NCBI RefSeq assembly: GCF_017980685.1
Contig: NZ_JACXXO010000005.1
Coordinates: 186,001-250,000, forward strand
DNA length: 64,000 nucleotides
Reading direction: 5' to 3'
Source: Pseudomonas iridis
GTDB lineage: Bacteria > Pseudomonadota > Gammaproteobacteria > Pseudomonadales > Pseudomonadaceae
Below the pieces are notes generated by a model. It was not told the DNA's origin. It did no database searches and saw nothing but the letters and a program-made list of their open reading frames with translations. A program made the position numbers and the translations under genes. The first letter of the stretch is position 1. Every line of letters starts with the position of its first letter. Of this stretch, positions 8,571 through 20,713 are shown piece after piece.

Positions 8571-9641
8571 ATGAAAACGTCAATCACCCCACACGAGATC
8601 AAAATCACTTTTTGCACAGTGTCGAGTTCTATCTTGCTGTGCTCATCCATGGAGGCGCAGGCCGGTTCTGCGGCGGATGAAACGTCCCCTTGGTATCGAG
8701 AGAACGTCCCGGTGTTGACCTTGCCCGCGACGGTGATCACCCCCGGTCCGCAACGCTTCAGCCAGCGCCCTGACTTGCAAGACTCCCGCCTGATCACCGA
8801 AGACCTCGCGCCCGGAGCCTGGGAGCGGTTCTACGGCCAAAGCTCACGCCAAGCGCAAAATGACGTGCTGTCATCAGGTTTCGCAGTACCCGGCGGTGGC
8901 CATTCAAAAGGTCCTGCAATCCTGACACTGCAAAGCGGCAGCGGCGCCACCCAGACCATCGGTTTGATTGGCGGCGTCAACCAGATTCAGGCCAACGGCA
9001 ACGGCCCGCTCACCAGTCGTGCCCTCGCCGCCCCGTCCACCGCCACCCTGAATCTGGAAGGCCAGAGCCTCGGCGCCTATTACAGCCTGACGGGGGCGCA
9101 AGGCTGGCACGTCGACCTCTCGGCCAGCGGCGGGCGAGTCAGTGGTTTCAGTCGCAATCAACAAGGTGCGCGGCAAGCCACCGAAGGCAGCGCAATCACC
9201 TTCTCGGTCGAGGGCGGCTACCCGATTGGCTTGAGCGAAAACTGGGTGGTCGAACCGCAGGCACAACTGATCAATCAACGCATCACCCTCGACACACCGT
9301 CAGCAGGCTCGGGCAATGCGTCGTCAAACGACCTGACCTCATGGAGCGGTCGCGTCGGCGCACGGTTGAAAGGCAGTTATGACTTGAACGGTTTGCCGGT
9401 CGAACCCTATGTGCGGACCAATCTGTGGCACACGGTGTATACCGGCAGCACGGTGACCCTGGACCAGGTCGACAAGATCAGCAGCAGTCGCAAGTCATCA
9501 ACTGTGGAATTGGGATTGGGACTGGTGGCGCGGGTGACACCCGTGGTCAGCCTGTACGTCAGCGCCGATTACAGCAGTGACGTCGATGACAATGATTTGA
9601 ATGGGCTGATAGGCAGTTTGGGTGTGCGGATGCGTTGGTGA
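8571..9641 (+). CDS. Autotransporter-type barrel with almost no passenger
   Basis: A 356-residue protein with a probable signal sequence (about residues 1-32, ending near MEAQAGS), only about 50 residues of spacer, and then a complete autotransporter barrel ending in GVRMRW. The barrel matches the upstream protein motif by motif: WVVEPQAQLINQRITLD against WVVEPQVQVIHQKISLD, VEPYVRTNLWHT against LEPYLRANLWHT, and KSSTVELGLGLV against KSSTADVGLGVV. The two genes therefore look like tandem paralogues, the second having lost or never had a passenger. It may act as a bare outer-membrane barrel, display a short peptide, or be a decaying copy, although its frame is intact. Confidence 0.7.
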   Translation: MKTSITPHEIKITFCTVSSSILLCSSMEAQAGSAADETSPWYRENVPVLTLPATVITPGPQRFSQRPDLQDSRLITEDLAPGAWERFYGQSSRQAQNDVLSSGFAVPGGGHSKGPAILTLQSGSGATQTIGLIGGVNQIQANGNGPLTSRALAAPSTATLNLEGQSLGAYYSLTGAQGWHVDLSASGGRVSGFSRNQQGARQATEGSAITFSVEGGYPIGLSENWVVEPQAQLINQRITLDTPSAGSGNASSNDLTSWSGRVGARLKGSYDLNGLPVEPYVRTNLWHTVYTGSTVTLDQVDKISSSRKSSTVELGLGLVARVTPVVSLYVSADYSSDVDDNDLNGLIGSLGVRMRW

Positions 9642-9660
9642 TCTTCGGGTCACCGAAGAT

Positions 9661-9756
9661 CCCTGTGGGAGCTGGCTTGCCAGCGATGGCGTTGGATCAT
9701 GCAACAGTGATGTTGAATGTCACGCCCTCATCGCGGGCAAGCCCGCTCCCACAGGT
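9661..9756. repeat. REP family A inverted pair
   Basis: Two REP palindromes in opposite orientation, one built on GTGGGAGCTGGCTTGCCAGC and one on a variant with GCGGGCAAGCCCGC, separated by about 40 bases. It lies between the convergent autotransporter and glgB genes. The paired arrangement is that of REPIN elements of Pseudomonas. Confidence 0.8.
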
Positions 9757-9770
9757 TATGCGGCGCCTGG

Positions 9771-12002
9771 CTAGCCCTGCGGTCGCAAGATCAACACCGC
9801 GAGCGGCGGCAGGTTCAGCTCCAGTGACATCGCCTGGCCGTGGCTCGGTACTTCTTCGGTAAACGCCCCGCCGCCGTTGCCATAGTTGGAACCGGCGTAG
9901 GTGTCGGCGTCGCTGTTCAGCAGTTCAGTCCAGCGCCCGGCAAACGGCACGCCAACGCGATACGCCTGACGCGGCACTGGCGTGAAGTTAGCCACCACCA
10001 ACACGGGCTCGCCGTCCTTGCTCCAACGCAACCAGGCGTAAACGCTGTTGATCGCATCGTCACCGATCAGCCACTGAAAACCCTGCGGCGCGTCATCCTG
10101 ATCGTGCAGCGCCGGCACTTCGCGATACAAGCGATTGAGGTCGCCGACCAATTTCTGCACGCCTATGTGCTCGGAATACTGCAGCAGATACCAGTCGAGC
10201 TGTTGATCATGATTCCACTCGCGCCACTGACCGAACTCGCAACCCATGAACAGCAGCTTCTTGCCCGGATGGGTCCACATGAAGCTCAGGTAGGCGCGCA
10301 GGTTGGCAAACTTCTGCCAGCGGTCGCCGGGCATCTTGTCGATCAGCGAATGCTTGCCGTGCACCACTTCATCATGGGAAATCGGCAGGATGAAGCGCTC
10401 GGACCATGCGTAAACCAGACCAAAACTCAGCTCGTTGTGATGATGGGCGCGGTAGACCGGGTCCTGCTGAATGTAATGCAGCGAATCGTGCATCCAGCCC
10501 ATGTTCCATTTATAGGCAAAGCCCAGGCCGCCCTGCTGCGTACTCTGGCTGACGCCCGGCCACGCGGTGGACTCCTCGGCGATCACCAAGGCACCCGGCG
10601 CCTCTAACTCAACGACATCGTTCAAGTGGCGCAGGAAGTCGATTGCTTCCAGATTCTCGCGTCCGCCATGGCGGTTCGGCACCCATTCGCCAGCCTTGCG
10701 CGAATAGTCGCGATAAAGCATCGAGGCCACCGCATCGACGCGCAGACCGTCGATGTGAAAATGCTTCAACCAATGCAACGCCGAGGCAAGCATGTAGCCA
10801 TGTACTTCGGTGCGCCCGAGGTTGTAGATCAGCGTGTCCCAATCCTGATGGAAACCTTCCAGCGGATTGGCGTATTCATACAGCGCCGTGCCGTCGAACT
10901 GGGCCAGACCGTGGGTATCGGTTGGAAAGTGCGCCGGCACCCAGTCGAGGATCACCCCGATCTCGGCACGGTGGCAGGCATCGACGAATTCGCCGAACTG
11001 TTCCGGCGTGCCATAACGCGCGCTCGGGGCGAACTGCGAGAGCAGTTGATAACCCCACGAGCCGCCGAATGGATGCTCCATGATCGGCATCAGCTCGATG
11101 TGGGTGAAACCCAGTTCCTTGACGTACGGAATCAGCCGTTCAGCCAGTTCCGGCCAGCTGTACTGGCGCGCCACTTCACCGAGATCATCCAGCTCGCATT
11201 GCCACGACCCGGCATGCAGCTCGTAGATTGACAGCGGCGCTGCATGTTTCTGCCGCTCGCGGCGGCTGTTCATCCAGTCCTGATCCTGCCAATTGACCTG
11301 CAATGGCGCGGCGACTTTCGACGCGGTGTCCGGCGGCAGGCTGGTGGCCAGCGCCATCGGGTCAGCCTTGAGCGGCAGAATCCCGTGAGCACCAAGGATT
11401 TCGTACTTGTACAGCTCCCCCGCTTGCAGGCGCGGGATGAACAATTCCCAGACCCCGGACGGATGACGCAGGCGCATCGGGTGGCGACGGCCGTCCCAGA
11501 CGTTGAAATCACCGACCACCGAAACCCGCCGGGCATTCGGCGCCCACACGGCAAAGCGCACACCGTCGACGCCATCAACCGTTTTCAGTTGCGCGCCAAG
11601 GCATGCACTGAGGTCACGGTGATTGCCTTCGGCGAACAGGTACAAATCCATTTCGCCGAGCAACTGCCCGAAGCTGTAAGGATCCTCGGCAACCTGTTCA
11701 CCACCGGCCCAACGGGTGCGCAAGCGATAGTGCCGCTCCACGTTGAAGTGGCCGACGAACAGCCCCGGCGTCTCGGTTTGCTCCAGCGCACCGAGTTCTT
11801 CATCGCTGTCCTTGGCCAGCACGGCAACGCTTAGCGCACCGGGTAGATAGGCTCGAATGAACTGCCCGCCAGCGCCATCGCCGTGCGGGCCAAGAATGGA
11901 AAATGGATCCGGGTGTTCCGCACGTACCAGCGCGTCGATGTCTTTCGCCGACGGCAGTAACGCTTCTTTAGCGTGACCCTGTTCCTTGTTCGAGAAACTC
12001 AT
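9771..12002 (-). CDS. glgB: 1,4-alpha-glucan branching enzyme
   Basis: A 743-residue GH13 enzyme that makes alpha-1,6 branches in alpha-glucan. The N-terminal carbohydrate-binding module (CBM48, with [18 protein letters not shown] near residue 130) precedes the catalytic barrel, in which [17 protein letters not shown] supplies the nucleophilic Asp, [11 protein letters not shown] the acid Glu, and [11 protein letters not shown] the substrate-fixing His-Asp. The length is normal for bacterial GlgB. It follows the treS-maltokinase gene with a 2-base gap, so the two are surely co-transcribed. With GlgE upstream, the context says that its acceptor is the glucan made from maltose-1-phosphate. Confidence 0.95.
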   Translation of the reverse strand: MSFSNKEQGHAKEALLPSAKDIDALVRAEHPDPFSILGPHGDGAGGQFIRAYLPGALSVAVLAKDSDEELGALEQTETPGLFVGHFNVERHYRLRTRWAGGEQVAEDPYSFGQLLGEMDLYLFAEGNHRDLSACLGAQLKTVDGVDGVRFAVWAPNARRVSVVGDFNVWDGRRHPMRLRHPSGVWELFIPRLQAGELYKYEILGAHGILPLKADPMALATSLPPDTASKVAAPLQVNWQDQDWMNSRRERQKHAAPLSIYELHAGSWQCELDDLGEVARQYSWPELAERLIPYVKELGFTHIELMPIMEHPFGGSWGYQLLSQFAPSARYGTPEQFGEFVDACHRAEIGVILDWVPAHFPTDTHGLAQFDGTALYEYANPLEGFHQDWDTLIYNLGRTEVHGYMLASALHWLKHFHIDGLRVDAVASMLYRDYSRKAGEWVPNRHGGRENLEAIDFLRHLNDVVELEAPGALVIAEESTAWPGVSQSTQQGGLGFAYKWNMGWMHDSLHYIQQDPVYRAHHHNELSFGLVYAWSERFILPISHDEVVHGKHSLIDKMPGDRWQKFANLRAYLSFMWTHPGKKLLFMGCEFGQWREWNHDQQLDWYLLQYSEHIGVQKLVGDLNRLYREVPALHDQDDAPQGFQWLIGDDAINSVYAWLRWSKDGEPVLVVANFTPVPRQAYRVGVPFAGRWTELLNSDADTYAGSNYGNGGGAFTEEVPSHGQAMSLELNLPPLAVLILRPQG

Positions 12003-12004
12003 GA

Positions 12005-15346
<3,342 letters not shown>

Positions 15347-15404
15347 TTGAAACTCCTGCGTTCAATTCTGGAAGCCAACCGGCGTCCTGAAAAAATGGTG
15401 GTCA

Positions 15405-15496
15405 TTGTGGGAGCTGGCTTGCCAGCGATAGCGGTGGTTCAGCGATAAACATGCAAGCTGCCAGAACGCAATCGCTGGCGAGCCAGCTCCCACATT
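15405..15496. repeat. REP family A inverted pair inside the glg operon
   Basis: GTGGGAGCTGGCTTGCCAGC at the left and its inverted copy ATCGCTGGCGAGCCAGCTCC at the right, with about 45 bases between them. It fills the 165-base space between glgE and treS, both on the minus strand, so it is transcribed and could modulate the relative output of the two genes. Confidence 0.8.
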
Positions 15497-15511
15497 TGAT
15501 AGTTGTCGGGC

Positions 15512-17509
15512 TCAGGAATGACTGATCCGCCAGATGCCGAACGGCTGATACGCCGGATCAAGGCGCATGAACTGGTACTTGCCATGCCAGTCCCAGCGGT
15601 GCCCGTTCATCAAGTCTTCGCCGTGCGTGGTTGCATCGTCCGGCAGGCCCATTTCCCACAACGGCAGCTCGAAATTCGCTTCCTGCACGTTATGCGGATC
15701 GAGGCTCACCGCCACCAGAATGAAATTGCTGCCATCGGCGCTGCGTTTGCCGAAATACAGAATGTTGTCGTTCCACGCGTTGTAGACCTGCAAGCCCAGA
15801 TGGGTATGCAGCGCGGGGTTTTGCCGGCGGATGCGGTTGAGCTGGGCAATTTCGGCAATGATGTTGCCCGGCGCATTGAAGTCGCGGACGCGGATTTCGT
15901 ACTTCTCGGAATCGAGGTATTCCTCCTTGCCCGGTACCGGCGCCGCTTCGCACAGTTCAAACCCCGAATACATGCCCCACAGGCCCGAGCCCATGGTCGC
16001 CAGCGCCGCACGAATGAGAAAACCCGGACGCCCGGATTCATGCAGGAACGCCGGATTGATGTCAGGCGTATTGACGAAGAAGTTCGGTCGGTAGCATTCG
16101 CGCCACGGCGATTCGTTGAGTTCGGTGAAGTACGCGGCCAACTCGGCCTTGGTGTTGCGCCAGGTGAAATAGGTGTAGCTCTGGGTGTAACCAACCTTGC
16201 CCAGGCGCGCCATCATCGCCGGCGTGGTGAAGGCCTCGGCGAGGAAAATCACTTCCGGGTGCAGCGCCCGCACATCGGCAATCAGCCATTGCCAGAACGG
16301 CAGCGGCTTGGTGTGCGGATTGTCGACGCGAAAGATCTTCACGCCCTCCTCGACCCAGCCAATGACGATGTCCCGCAGCTCGACCCACAGACTCGGGATC
16401 GCGTCCGGCGCATAAAAGTCGACGTTGACGATGTCCTGATATTTCTTCGGCGGGTTTTCCGCGTATTTGATCGTGCCGTCCGGCCGCCAGTTGAACCAGC
16501 CCGGATGCTGTTTGAGCCACGGGTGATCCTGGGAACACTGGATCGCGAAATCGAGGGCGATTTCCAGACCGTGATCGGCGGCCGCAGCCACCAGCCGACG
16601 GAAATCCTCACGCGTGCCGAGTTGCGAGTGAATCGCCTCGTGGCCACCCTCCTCGCTACCGATGGCGTAAGGGCTGCCCGGATCATCCGGCCCAGCAGTC
16701 AGGGAATTGTTGCGGCCCTTGCGGTGGGCGCGACCAATCGGGTGGATCGGCGTGAAGTACAGCACGTCGAAACCCATGTCCTGAATCATCGGCAACCGCG
16801 AATGCACGTCATTGAAAGTGCCATGACGGTTGGGATCGTCGGTGATCGAGCGCGGAAACAACTCATACCAACTGGCGAACTCGGCCAGTTCGCGCTCGAC
16901 ATCCATAGGGAATTCAGCGCTGACGCTGAGATAAGCGCGGTGATCCGCCTGGGCCATCAGTTGCGCACTGCGCGAGTGCAGAAACAGCGCGACTTGCTCG
17001 GTTTCGAGCAAACCAGACAGTTCATGGTGCAGCGCGGCCAGTTGTTCGCTGAGCTGACCTTCACTGCGCTCGGCGGCATGTTGCACCATGCTGCGACCTT
17101 CTTGCAGCTCCAGTGAAACCGGGACGGCAGCGTTGTGTTTCTTTTCCAGTTCGTACTGGAAACTGGCGAAATGGTCGATCCACGCTTCGACGCAATACAC
17201 GAATCGCCCTTGGTGCTCCGGGCGGAAACTGCCACGCCAGCCGTTGTTGCCCAGCTCCGACATGACTTCGCTTTGCCAGGCGTCCTGACCTTCCTCGCGC
17301 CAGCGAATGCGCACGGCAAGCTTGTCGTGACCGTCGGCAAACACCTTGCTGGTAACGACCACGGCGCGACCGGCAATCGACTTAACGGCGAACTGGCCGC
17401 CATCAAGGGTTGGCATGGTGTCTTCGATAACAATGCGAGGCAGCAGCAATGCCTGCGACAGCGGCATGTGCGGGTTGTAGCTCAGCTCTGAGGGTTTTTC
17501 AGCAGTCAT
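15512..17509 (-). CDS. glgE: Alpha-1,4-glucan:maltose-1-phosphate maltosyltransferase
   Basis: A 665-residue GH13_3 enzyme that adds maltosyl units from maltose-1-phosphate to the end of an alpha-1,4-glucan. Motifs include FDVLYFTPIHPIGRAHRKG, the nucleophile region VKIFRVDNPHTKPLPFW and the acid region VIFLAEAFTTPAMM. The frame extends upstream to 17593, but the ATG at 17509 (MTAEKPSELSYNP) has AAGGAGA at the right distance and is chosen. It is the first gene of the operon with treS-maltokinase and glgB. An AlgU-type promoter lies about 90-120 bases upstream (17600-17627), pointing to control by envelope or osmotic stress. Confidence 0.93.
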   Translation of the reverse strand: MTAEKPSELSYNPHMPLSQALLLPRIVIEDTMPTLDGGQFAVKSIAGRAVVVTSKVFADGHDKLAVRIRWREEGQDAWQSEVMSELGNNGWRGSFRPEHQGRFVYCVEAWIDHFASFQYELEKKHNAAVPVSLELQEGRSMVQHAAERSEGQLSEQLAALHHELSGLLETEQVALFLHSRSAQLMAQADHRAYLSVSAEFPMDVERELAEFASWYELFPRSITDDPNRHGTFNDVHSRLPMIQDMGFDVLYFTPIHPIGRAHRKGRNNSLTAGPDDPGSPYAIGSEEGGHEAIHSQLGTREDFRRLVAAAADHGLEIALDFAIQCSQDHPWLKQHPGWFNWRPDGTIKYAENPPKKYQDIVNVDFYAPDAIPSLWVELRDIVIGWVEEGVKIFRVDNPHTKPLPFWQWLIADVRALHPEVIFLAEAFTTPAMMARLGKVGYTQSYTYFTWRNTKAELAAYFTELNESPWRECYRPNFFVNTPDINPAFLHESGRPGFLIRAALATMGSGLWGMYSGFELCEAAPVPGKEEYLDSEKYEIRVRDFNAPGNIIAEIAQLNRIRRQNPALHTHLGLQVYNAWNDNILYFGKRSADGSNFILVAVSLDPHNVQEANFELPLWEMGLPDDATTHGEDLMNGHRWDWHGKYQFMRLDPAYQPFGIWRISHS

Positions 17510-17599
17510 CGAGCATCTCTCCTTTACGCCCCAAGGACGCTCTTGTGCCGGTTCAGTCTTCACAACAAAGCACCTGCCCCGGAATGAACTCACTTAGGT

Positions 17600-17627
17600 T
17601 CCGAGCGACCGCGGCCGAGAAAAGTTC
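17600..17627 (-). promoter_or_regulatory. AlgU (sigma-22)-type promoter for glgE
   Basis: On the minus strand GAACTT (17627-17622) is followed after exactly 17 bases by TCGGA (17604-17600), matching the GAACTT-N16/17-TCnnA pattern of AlgU/RpoE-like promoters. Transcription would start near 17593, giving a leader of roughly 85 bases before the glgE ATG. AlgU control of trehalose and compatible-solute genes is known in pseudomonads; this site was read by eye and not tested. Confidence 0.65.
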
Positions 17628-17727
17628 ACAGCGATTTGTCTGTTTGAACCGGCGGATCGAATTCGTCGCGAGGTGGTCAATCCACTTAAGCACTTCTCAC
17701 GCCATGTGCCACACGGAGGTCTACCTG

Positions 17728-17886
17728 ATGAACAACCCGTTCCCGGCGGAAACGCCCGATCCGAACATCGACAACCCGACCATTCCCGAGACCGAGCCGC
17801 AACCGATCCCCGAGCAGGAGCCGCCAGGTACCACGCCACCGCCCAAGGAAGAGCCACCGTCGACGATGCCGCCAGTGATTGTCTGA
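17728..17886 (+). CDS. Small proline- and glutamate-rich protein
   Basis: A 52-residue ORF beginning MNNPFPAETPDPNIDNP and ending TMPPVIV, about one third proline. GGAG lies 9 bases before the ATG (ACGGAGGTCTACCTGATG), a good ribosome site. There is no signal peptide or membrane segment, and the composition predicts disorder. It is divergent from the glgE operon and followed by a strong hairpin at 17908-17930. I believe similar short proteins occur in other Pseudomonas genomes but cannot verify that here. Function unknown. Confidence 0.55.
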   Translation: MNNPFPAETPDPNIDNPTIPETEPQPIPEQEPPGTTPPPKEEPPSTMPPVIV

Positions 17887-17907
17887 CACGCATCAACCGC
17901 GACAATC

Positions 17908-17930
17908 GTTCCCACGCGCTGCGTGGGAAC
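17908..17930. repeat. Short palindrome of the GTTCCCACGC type
   Basis: GTTCCCACGC and its exact reverse complement GCGTGGGAAC flank a 3-base loop. This 10-base-pair hairpin is a recurrent type in Pseudomonas intergenic regions and differs from the three other repeat families in the window. It lies between the convergent small Pro-rich gene and the mgtC-like gene and could help end both transcripts. Confidence 0.6.
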
Positions 17931-17944
17931 ATCCACCAAAGGCA

Positions 17945-18478
17945 CTACAGACGATCGTTTTTCTGCTCATCTTTCTCGAAATTCTGATCGTCCTTCTCGA
18001 AAACACGCACGATCCGCGGCATCACGCTGAAAATACCTAACGCCAACAGGGTACTGAGCAACGCAGTTGCCTCTTTACCCAGGCCTGCCGCCACACCAAT
18101 GGCGGCGGTCATCCAAAGGCCGGCGGCAGTGGTGAGTCCTTTGACGTGGCCTTCATCACCCTCCTGATTTTTCAGGATAGTGCCTGCCCCGAGAAACCCG
18201 ATACCGGCAATGATCCCTTGCACCACCCGACTCATCGCGTCGGCCTCTGCGCCCGAGGTCTGCGGTACCAACACGAACAGCGCCGCACCCAACGCCACCA
18301 GCATGTGCGTTCGCACCCCGGCAGCCTTGCCCTTGTGCTCGCGCTCAAAACCGAGGATCCCACCGAGTATTGCCGCCATCAGCAGGCGCACGGTAATTCT
18401 TGTCAGTTGCGACGCATCGCCAATGTCGGCGAATTCCGCTTGAAGCGTATCCAGCACCTCTTCCCACCACGCGTTCAT
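17945..18478 (-). CDS. MgtC/SapB family inner-membrane protein
   Basis: A 177-residue protein with four to five hydrophobic segments and the family signature LGFEREHKGKAAGVRTHMLV followed by GIGFLGAGTILK and GLTTAAGLWMTAAIGVAAG. It lacks the C-terminal ACT-like domain found in the virulence-associated MgtC proteins, so it belongs with the shorter SapB-type members. The charged C-terminal tail (EKDDQNFEKDEQKNDRL) is predicted to be cytoplasmic. In bacteria these proteins are linked to low-magnesium adaptation and control of the F-type ATPase, but the role of this short form is not established. Single gene; neighbours give no hint. Confidence 0.85.
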   Translation of the reverse strand: MNAWWEEVLDTLQAEFADIGDASQLTRITVRLLMAAILGGILGFEREHKGKAAGVRTHMLVALGAALFVLVPQTSGAEADAMSRVVQGIIAGIGFLGAGTILKNQEGDEGHVKGLTTAAGLWMTAAIGVAAGLGKEATALLSTLLALGIFSVMPRIVRVFEKDDQNFEKDEQKNDRL

Positions 18479-18600
18479 CGTGCAGTCCTTGTTATGGCTT
18501 TATAAGCGATGGACAGCGGCGACCACTAATCAGTTGCGCAGAACGATCTGCGAGTCCTGTGCCCTAACCTTTCAGATACCCGTGAAAAAAGGACCGCCTC

Positions 18601-18849
18601 ATGACCGTTCGAATCGATGAATCCAATCCCGACTCAAAAGTGTGTTTTTTCACCGTGGAAAATGGCGAGGAAATTCGCACCTGCGACACCCTTGAGCTCA
18701 AGACAGATAGCGAAAAAGCCATGTCATTCGTAGAAATCGAAGAGCGGCGCGTCTACATCACCGAAGCAGAGGCCGACGCGTTGACCGTTGCAGGCGCCAA
18801 GGATGGGCGTAAACATTTGAAAGCCGACACCGGTGATTCGGTGATTTGA
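18601..18849 (+). CDS. Small DUF3203-like protein
   Basis: An 82-residue acidic protein (MTVRIDESNPDSKVCFFT..., ending KADTGDSVI) with a ribosome site AAGGA 7 bases before the ATG. Sequence style and size fit the DUF3203 family, small proteins largely restricted to Pseudomonas; I make this match from memory. No membrane segment or signal peptide. A hairpin at 18870-18898 follows. Function unknown. Confidence 0.6.
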   Translation: MTVRIDESNPDSKVCFFTVENGEEIRTCDTLELKTDSEKAMSFVEIEERRVYITEAEADALTVAGAKDGRKHLKADTGDSVI

Positions 18850-18863
18850 TTGACCTTGGTCAA
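18850..18863. promoter_or_regulatory. Candidate Anr/FNR box
   Basis: TTGACCTTGGTCAA is a perfect palindrome that fits the Anr/FNR pattern TTGAY-N4-RTCAA. It begins at the last base but one after the preceding stop codon and lies about 175 bases upstream of the ccoG-like start. Anr control would suit a cbb3-oxidase-related gene, but the distance is long unless transcription starts near 18900. Confidence 0.4.
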
Positions 18864-18869
18864 CACTTC

Positions 18870-18898
18870 GCGCAAACGTCTGGGTCAGGCGTTTGCGC
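18870..18898. other. Hairpin after the DUF3203-like gene
   Basis: GCGCAAACG and its exact reverse complement CGTTTGCGC enclose an 11-base loop. The stem is strong but no T-run follows, so it is a possible Rho-independent terminator of weak type or an mRNA 3' end structure. Confidence 0.4.
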
Positions 18899-18949
18899 CC
18901 TAGTCTGCGGGTTGCTTCAAGTTGTCGCAGGCTTTGCATCAAAGTTCAT

Positions 18950-18988
18950 CTGATACGGTTTTTATTGATTTAGCTGAGTCTGTTATGC
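18950..18988 (+). promoter_or_regulatory. Shared motif in the ccoG promoter, likely MocR-type operator
   Basis: CTGATACGGTTTTTAT at 18950-18965 is followed 30 bases from its start by CTGTTATGC. The same 16-mer, with a related CTGTAACGC at the same 30-base offset, lies upstream of the reductase gene (41078-41063, minus strand), and a diverged pair with the same offset lies upstream of ccoN (41112, 41142). The 16-mer ends 73 bases before ATG 19039, exactly as at the reductase gene. I infer that the MocR-type regulator encoded at 20714 binds here. Confidence 0.6.
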
Positions 18989-19038
18989 AAACAGATCGAC
19001 GCTCATAGTTCATCGGCCTGATGGAGGCTGATGAGCGA

Positions 19039-20487
19039 ATGACCATGAGCGAACAAATCCCCGTCCGAACCGTAGAAGCAACCCCCACCATAGCTCCTCA
19101 TATAAAAAAGGTGCCCGCACGCCCAATGAAGGCGACGGCCAGGTCCAGCGACAACCAGATTCATACCCGCAGTTTCACCGGTCTGTTCCGCACGCTGCGC
19201 ATGAGCGGCGCGGGTTTTCTGTTTTTGCTGTTCTTTGGCACGGTGTGGTTGAACTGGGGTGGTCGTCAGGCTGTGTTGTGGGACCTCGCGGAAAGCAAAT
19301 TCCATATCTTCGGCGCGACCTTCTGGCCACAGGATTTCATCCTGCTCTCGGCCCTGTTGATCATCGCCGCGTTCGGCCTCTTCGCCATCACCGTGTTCGC
19401 CGGGCGTGTGTGGTGTGGTTACACCTGCCCGCAGAGTTCGTGGACGTGGATCTTCATGTGGTGCGAGAAGATCACCGAGGGCGAGCGCAACCAACGAATC
19501 AAACTGCAAGCCGCGCCCTGGGGCCTGAACAAACTGGCGCGCCGCGCGGCCAAGCACACCCTGTGGCTGGCGATCAGCGTGCTCACCGGCCTGACCTTCG
19601 TCGGCTACTTCACGCCGATCCGGCCGCTGGCCGAAGAACTGCTGACCCTGCAAATCGGCGGGGTCAGCCTGTTCTGGGTGTTGTTCTTCACCGCCGCGAC
19701 GTACATCAATGCCGGCTGGCTTCGCGAGGCGGTGTGCATGCACATGTGCCCGTATGCGCGGTTCCAGAGCGTGATGTTCGACAAGGACACCCTGGCTATT
19801 TCCTACGACGTGGCCCGCGGCGAAAACCGTGGCCCGCGCAAACGTGATGTAAAACCGCTCGAGGCCGGGCTGGGCGATTGCATCGATTGCCAGTTGTGCG
19901 TGCAGGTGTGCCCGACCGGTATCGACATTCGTGATGGCTTGCAGATGGAGTGCATCGGTTGCGCGGCGTGCATCGACGCCTGTGATTCGATCATGGACAA
20001 GATGAACTACCCGCGCGGCTTGATCCGCTACAGTTCCGAGCGCGAATTGCAGGGCGGCAAAACACATCTGTTGCGGCCACGGCTGGTCGGTTACGTGGCG
20101 GTGCTGCTGGTGATGATCGGCGCACTGGCATTGGCCTTGGTGGAGCGGCCGATGGTGTCGCTGGACGTGACCAAGGATCGCGGATTGTTCCGCGAAAACG
20201 GTCTGGGCCAGATCGAAAACATCTACAGCCTCAAAGTCATCAACAAGACCCAGCAGCGCCAGGATTACCATTTGAGCCTGGTCGACGGCGAGGGCTTCCA
20301 GCTGCAAGGCAAAACCGAACTGAGCCTGGCGCCGGGTGAGATTGTCGATGTACCGGTGTCGGTGGCGATGACCACGGAGCGGCCGAGCAGCAGCTCGCAG
20401 ACCTTGAGTTTCAAGATTGCCGACAGCGATGAGCCTGAAGTTTATAGCGTGGCGAAAAGCAGGTTTGTCGCGCCGATGAATCGCTGA
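19039..20487 (+). CDS. ccoG: CcoG-like cytochrome oxidase accessory ferredoxin
   Basis: A 482-residue polyferredoxin of the CcoG/RdxA family. About four membrane segments lie in the first 380 residues, with paired cysteines CGYTCPQSSWTW and CMHMCPYARFQ, then two 4Fe-4S motifs CIDCQLCVQVCPTG and CIGCAACIDACDS, a final membrane helix near residue 360 and a C-terminal Ig-like domain. CcoG reduces copper for assembly of cbb3 oxidase. ATGs at 19021, 19039 and 19045 are in frame; 19039 is chosen because GGAGG lies upstream and because the promoter motif then has the same distance as in the reductase gene. It stands apart from any ccoNOP operon and corresponds to PA4131 of the CcoN4 locus. Confidence 0.88.
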   Translation: MTMSEQIPVRTVEATPTIAPHIKKVPARPMKATARSSDNQIHTRSFTGLFRTLRMSGAGFLFLLFFGTVWLNWGGRQAVLWDLAESKFHIFGATFWPQDFILLSALLIIAAFGLFAITVFAGRVWCGYTCPQSSWTWIFMWCEKITEGERNQRIKLQAAPWGLNKLARRAAKHTLWLAISVLTGLTFVGYFTPIRPLAEELLTLQIGGVSLFWVLFFTAATYINAGWLREAVCMHMCPYARFQSVMFDKDTLAISYDVARGENRGPRKRDVKPLEAGLGDCIDCQLCVQVCPTGIDIRDGLQMECIGCAACIDACDSIMDKMNYPRGLIRYSSERELQGGKTHLLRPRLVGYVAVLLVMIGALALALVERPMVSLDVTKDRGLFRENGLGQIENIYSLKVINKTQQRQDYHLSLVDGEGFQLQGKTELSLAPGEIVDVPVSVAMTTERPSSSSQTLSFKIADSDEPEVYSVAKSRFVAPMNR

Positions 20488-20501
20488 GTCGTTAGAATCT
20501 C

Positions 20502-20670
20502 TGCCCTCACCCCAGCCCTCTCCCAGAGGTAGAGGGGGCCGACCGAGGTGTCATTCGCTGTGCATCGACCTGGGCGACCGAGTCGATTATGGGTTCAGAC
20601 AAGCACGTGCTTGAAACATCCAACACGGTCAGTCCCCTCTCCCTATGGGAGAGGGCTAGGGTGAGGGGCA
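20502..20670. repeat. REP-like family C pair
   Basis: CCCTCACCCCAGCCCTCTCC at the left and an inverted copy (GGAGAGGGCTAGGGTGAGGG) at the right, about 110 bases apart, with shorter inner inverted parts (AGAGGGGG/TCCCCTCTCCC). It lies between the co-oriented ccoG-like and mocR-like genes. The same element type recurs at 37432-37625 and 42912-43117. Confidence 0.75.
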
Positions 20671-20713
20671 GTTACCTGGCACCCCACACAACCAACAAGC
20701 ACCAAGGCCCTCG

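Noticed and set aside
15503..17116. 537-residue plus-strand ORF opposite glgE
   Set aside because: Composition is the mirror of the glgE frame, no ribosome site, no recognisable motif. Typical GC-rich antisense shadow. The same applies to 12062-13690 and 27763-30162.
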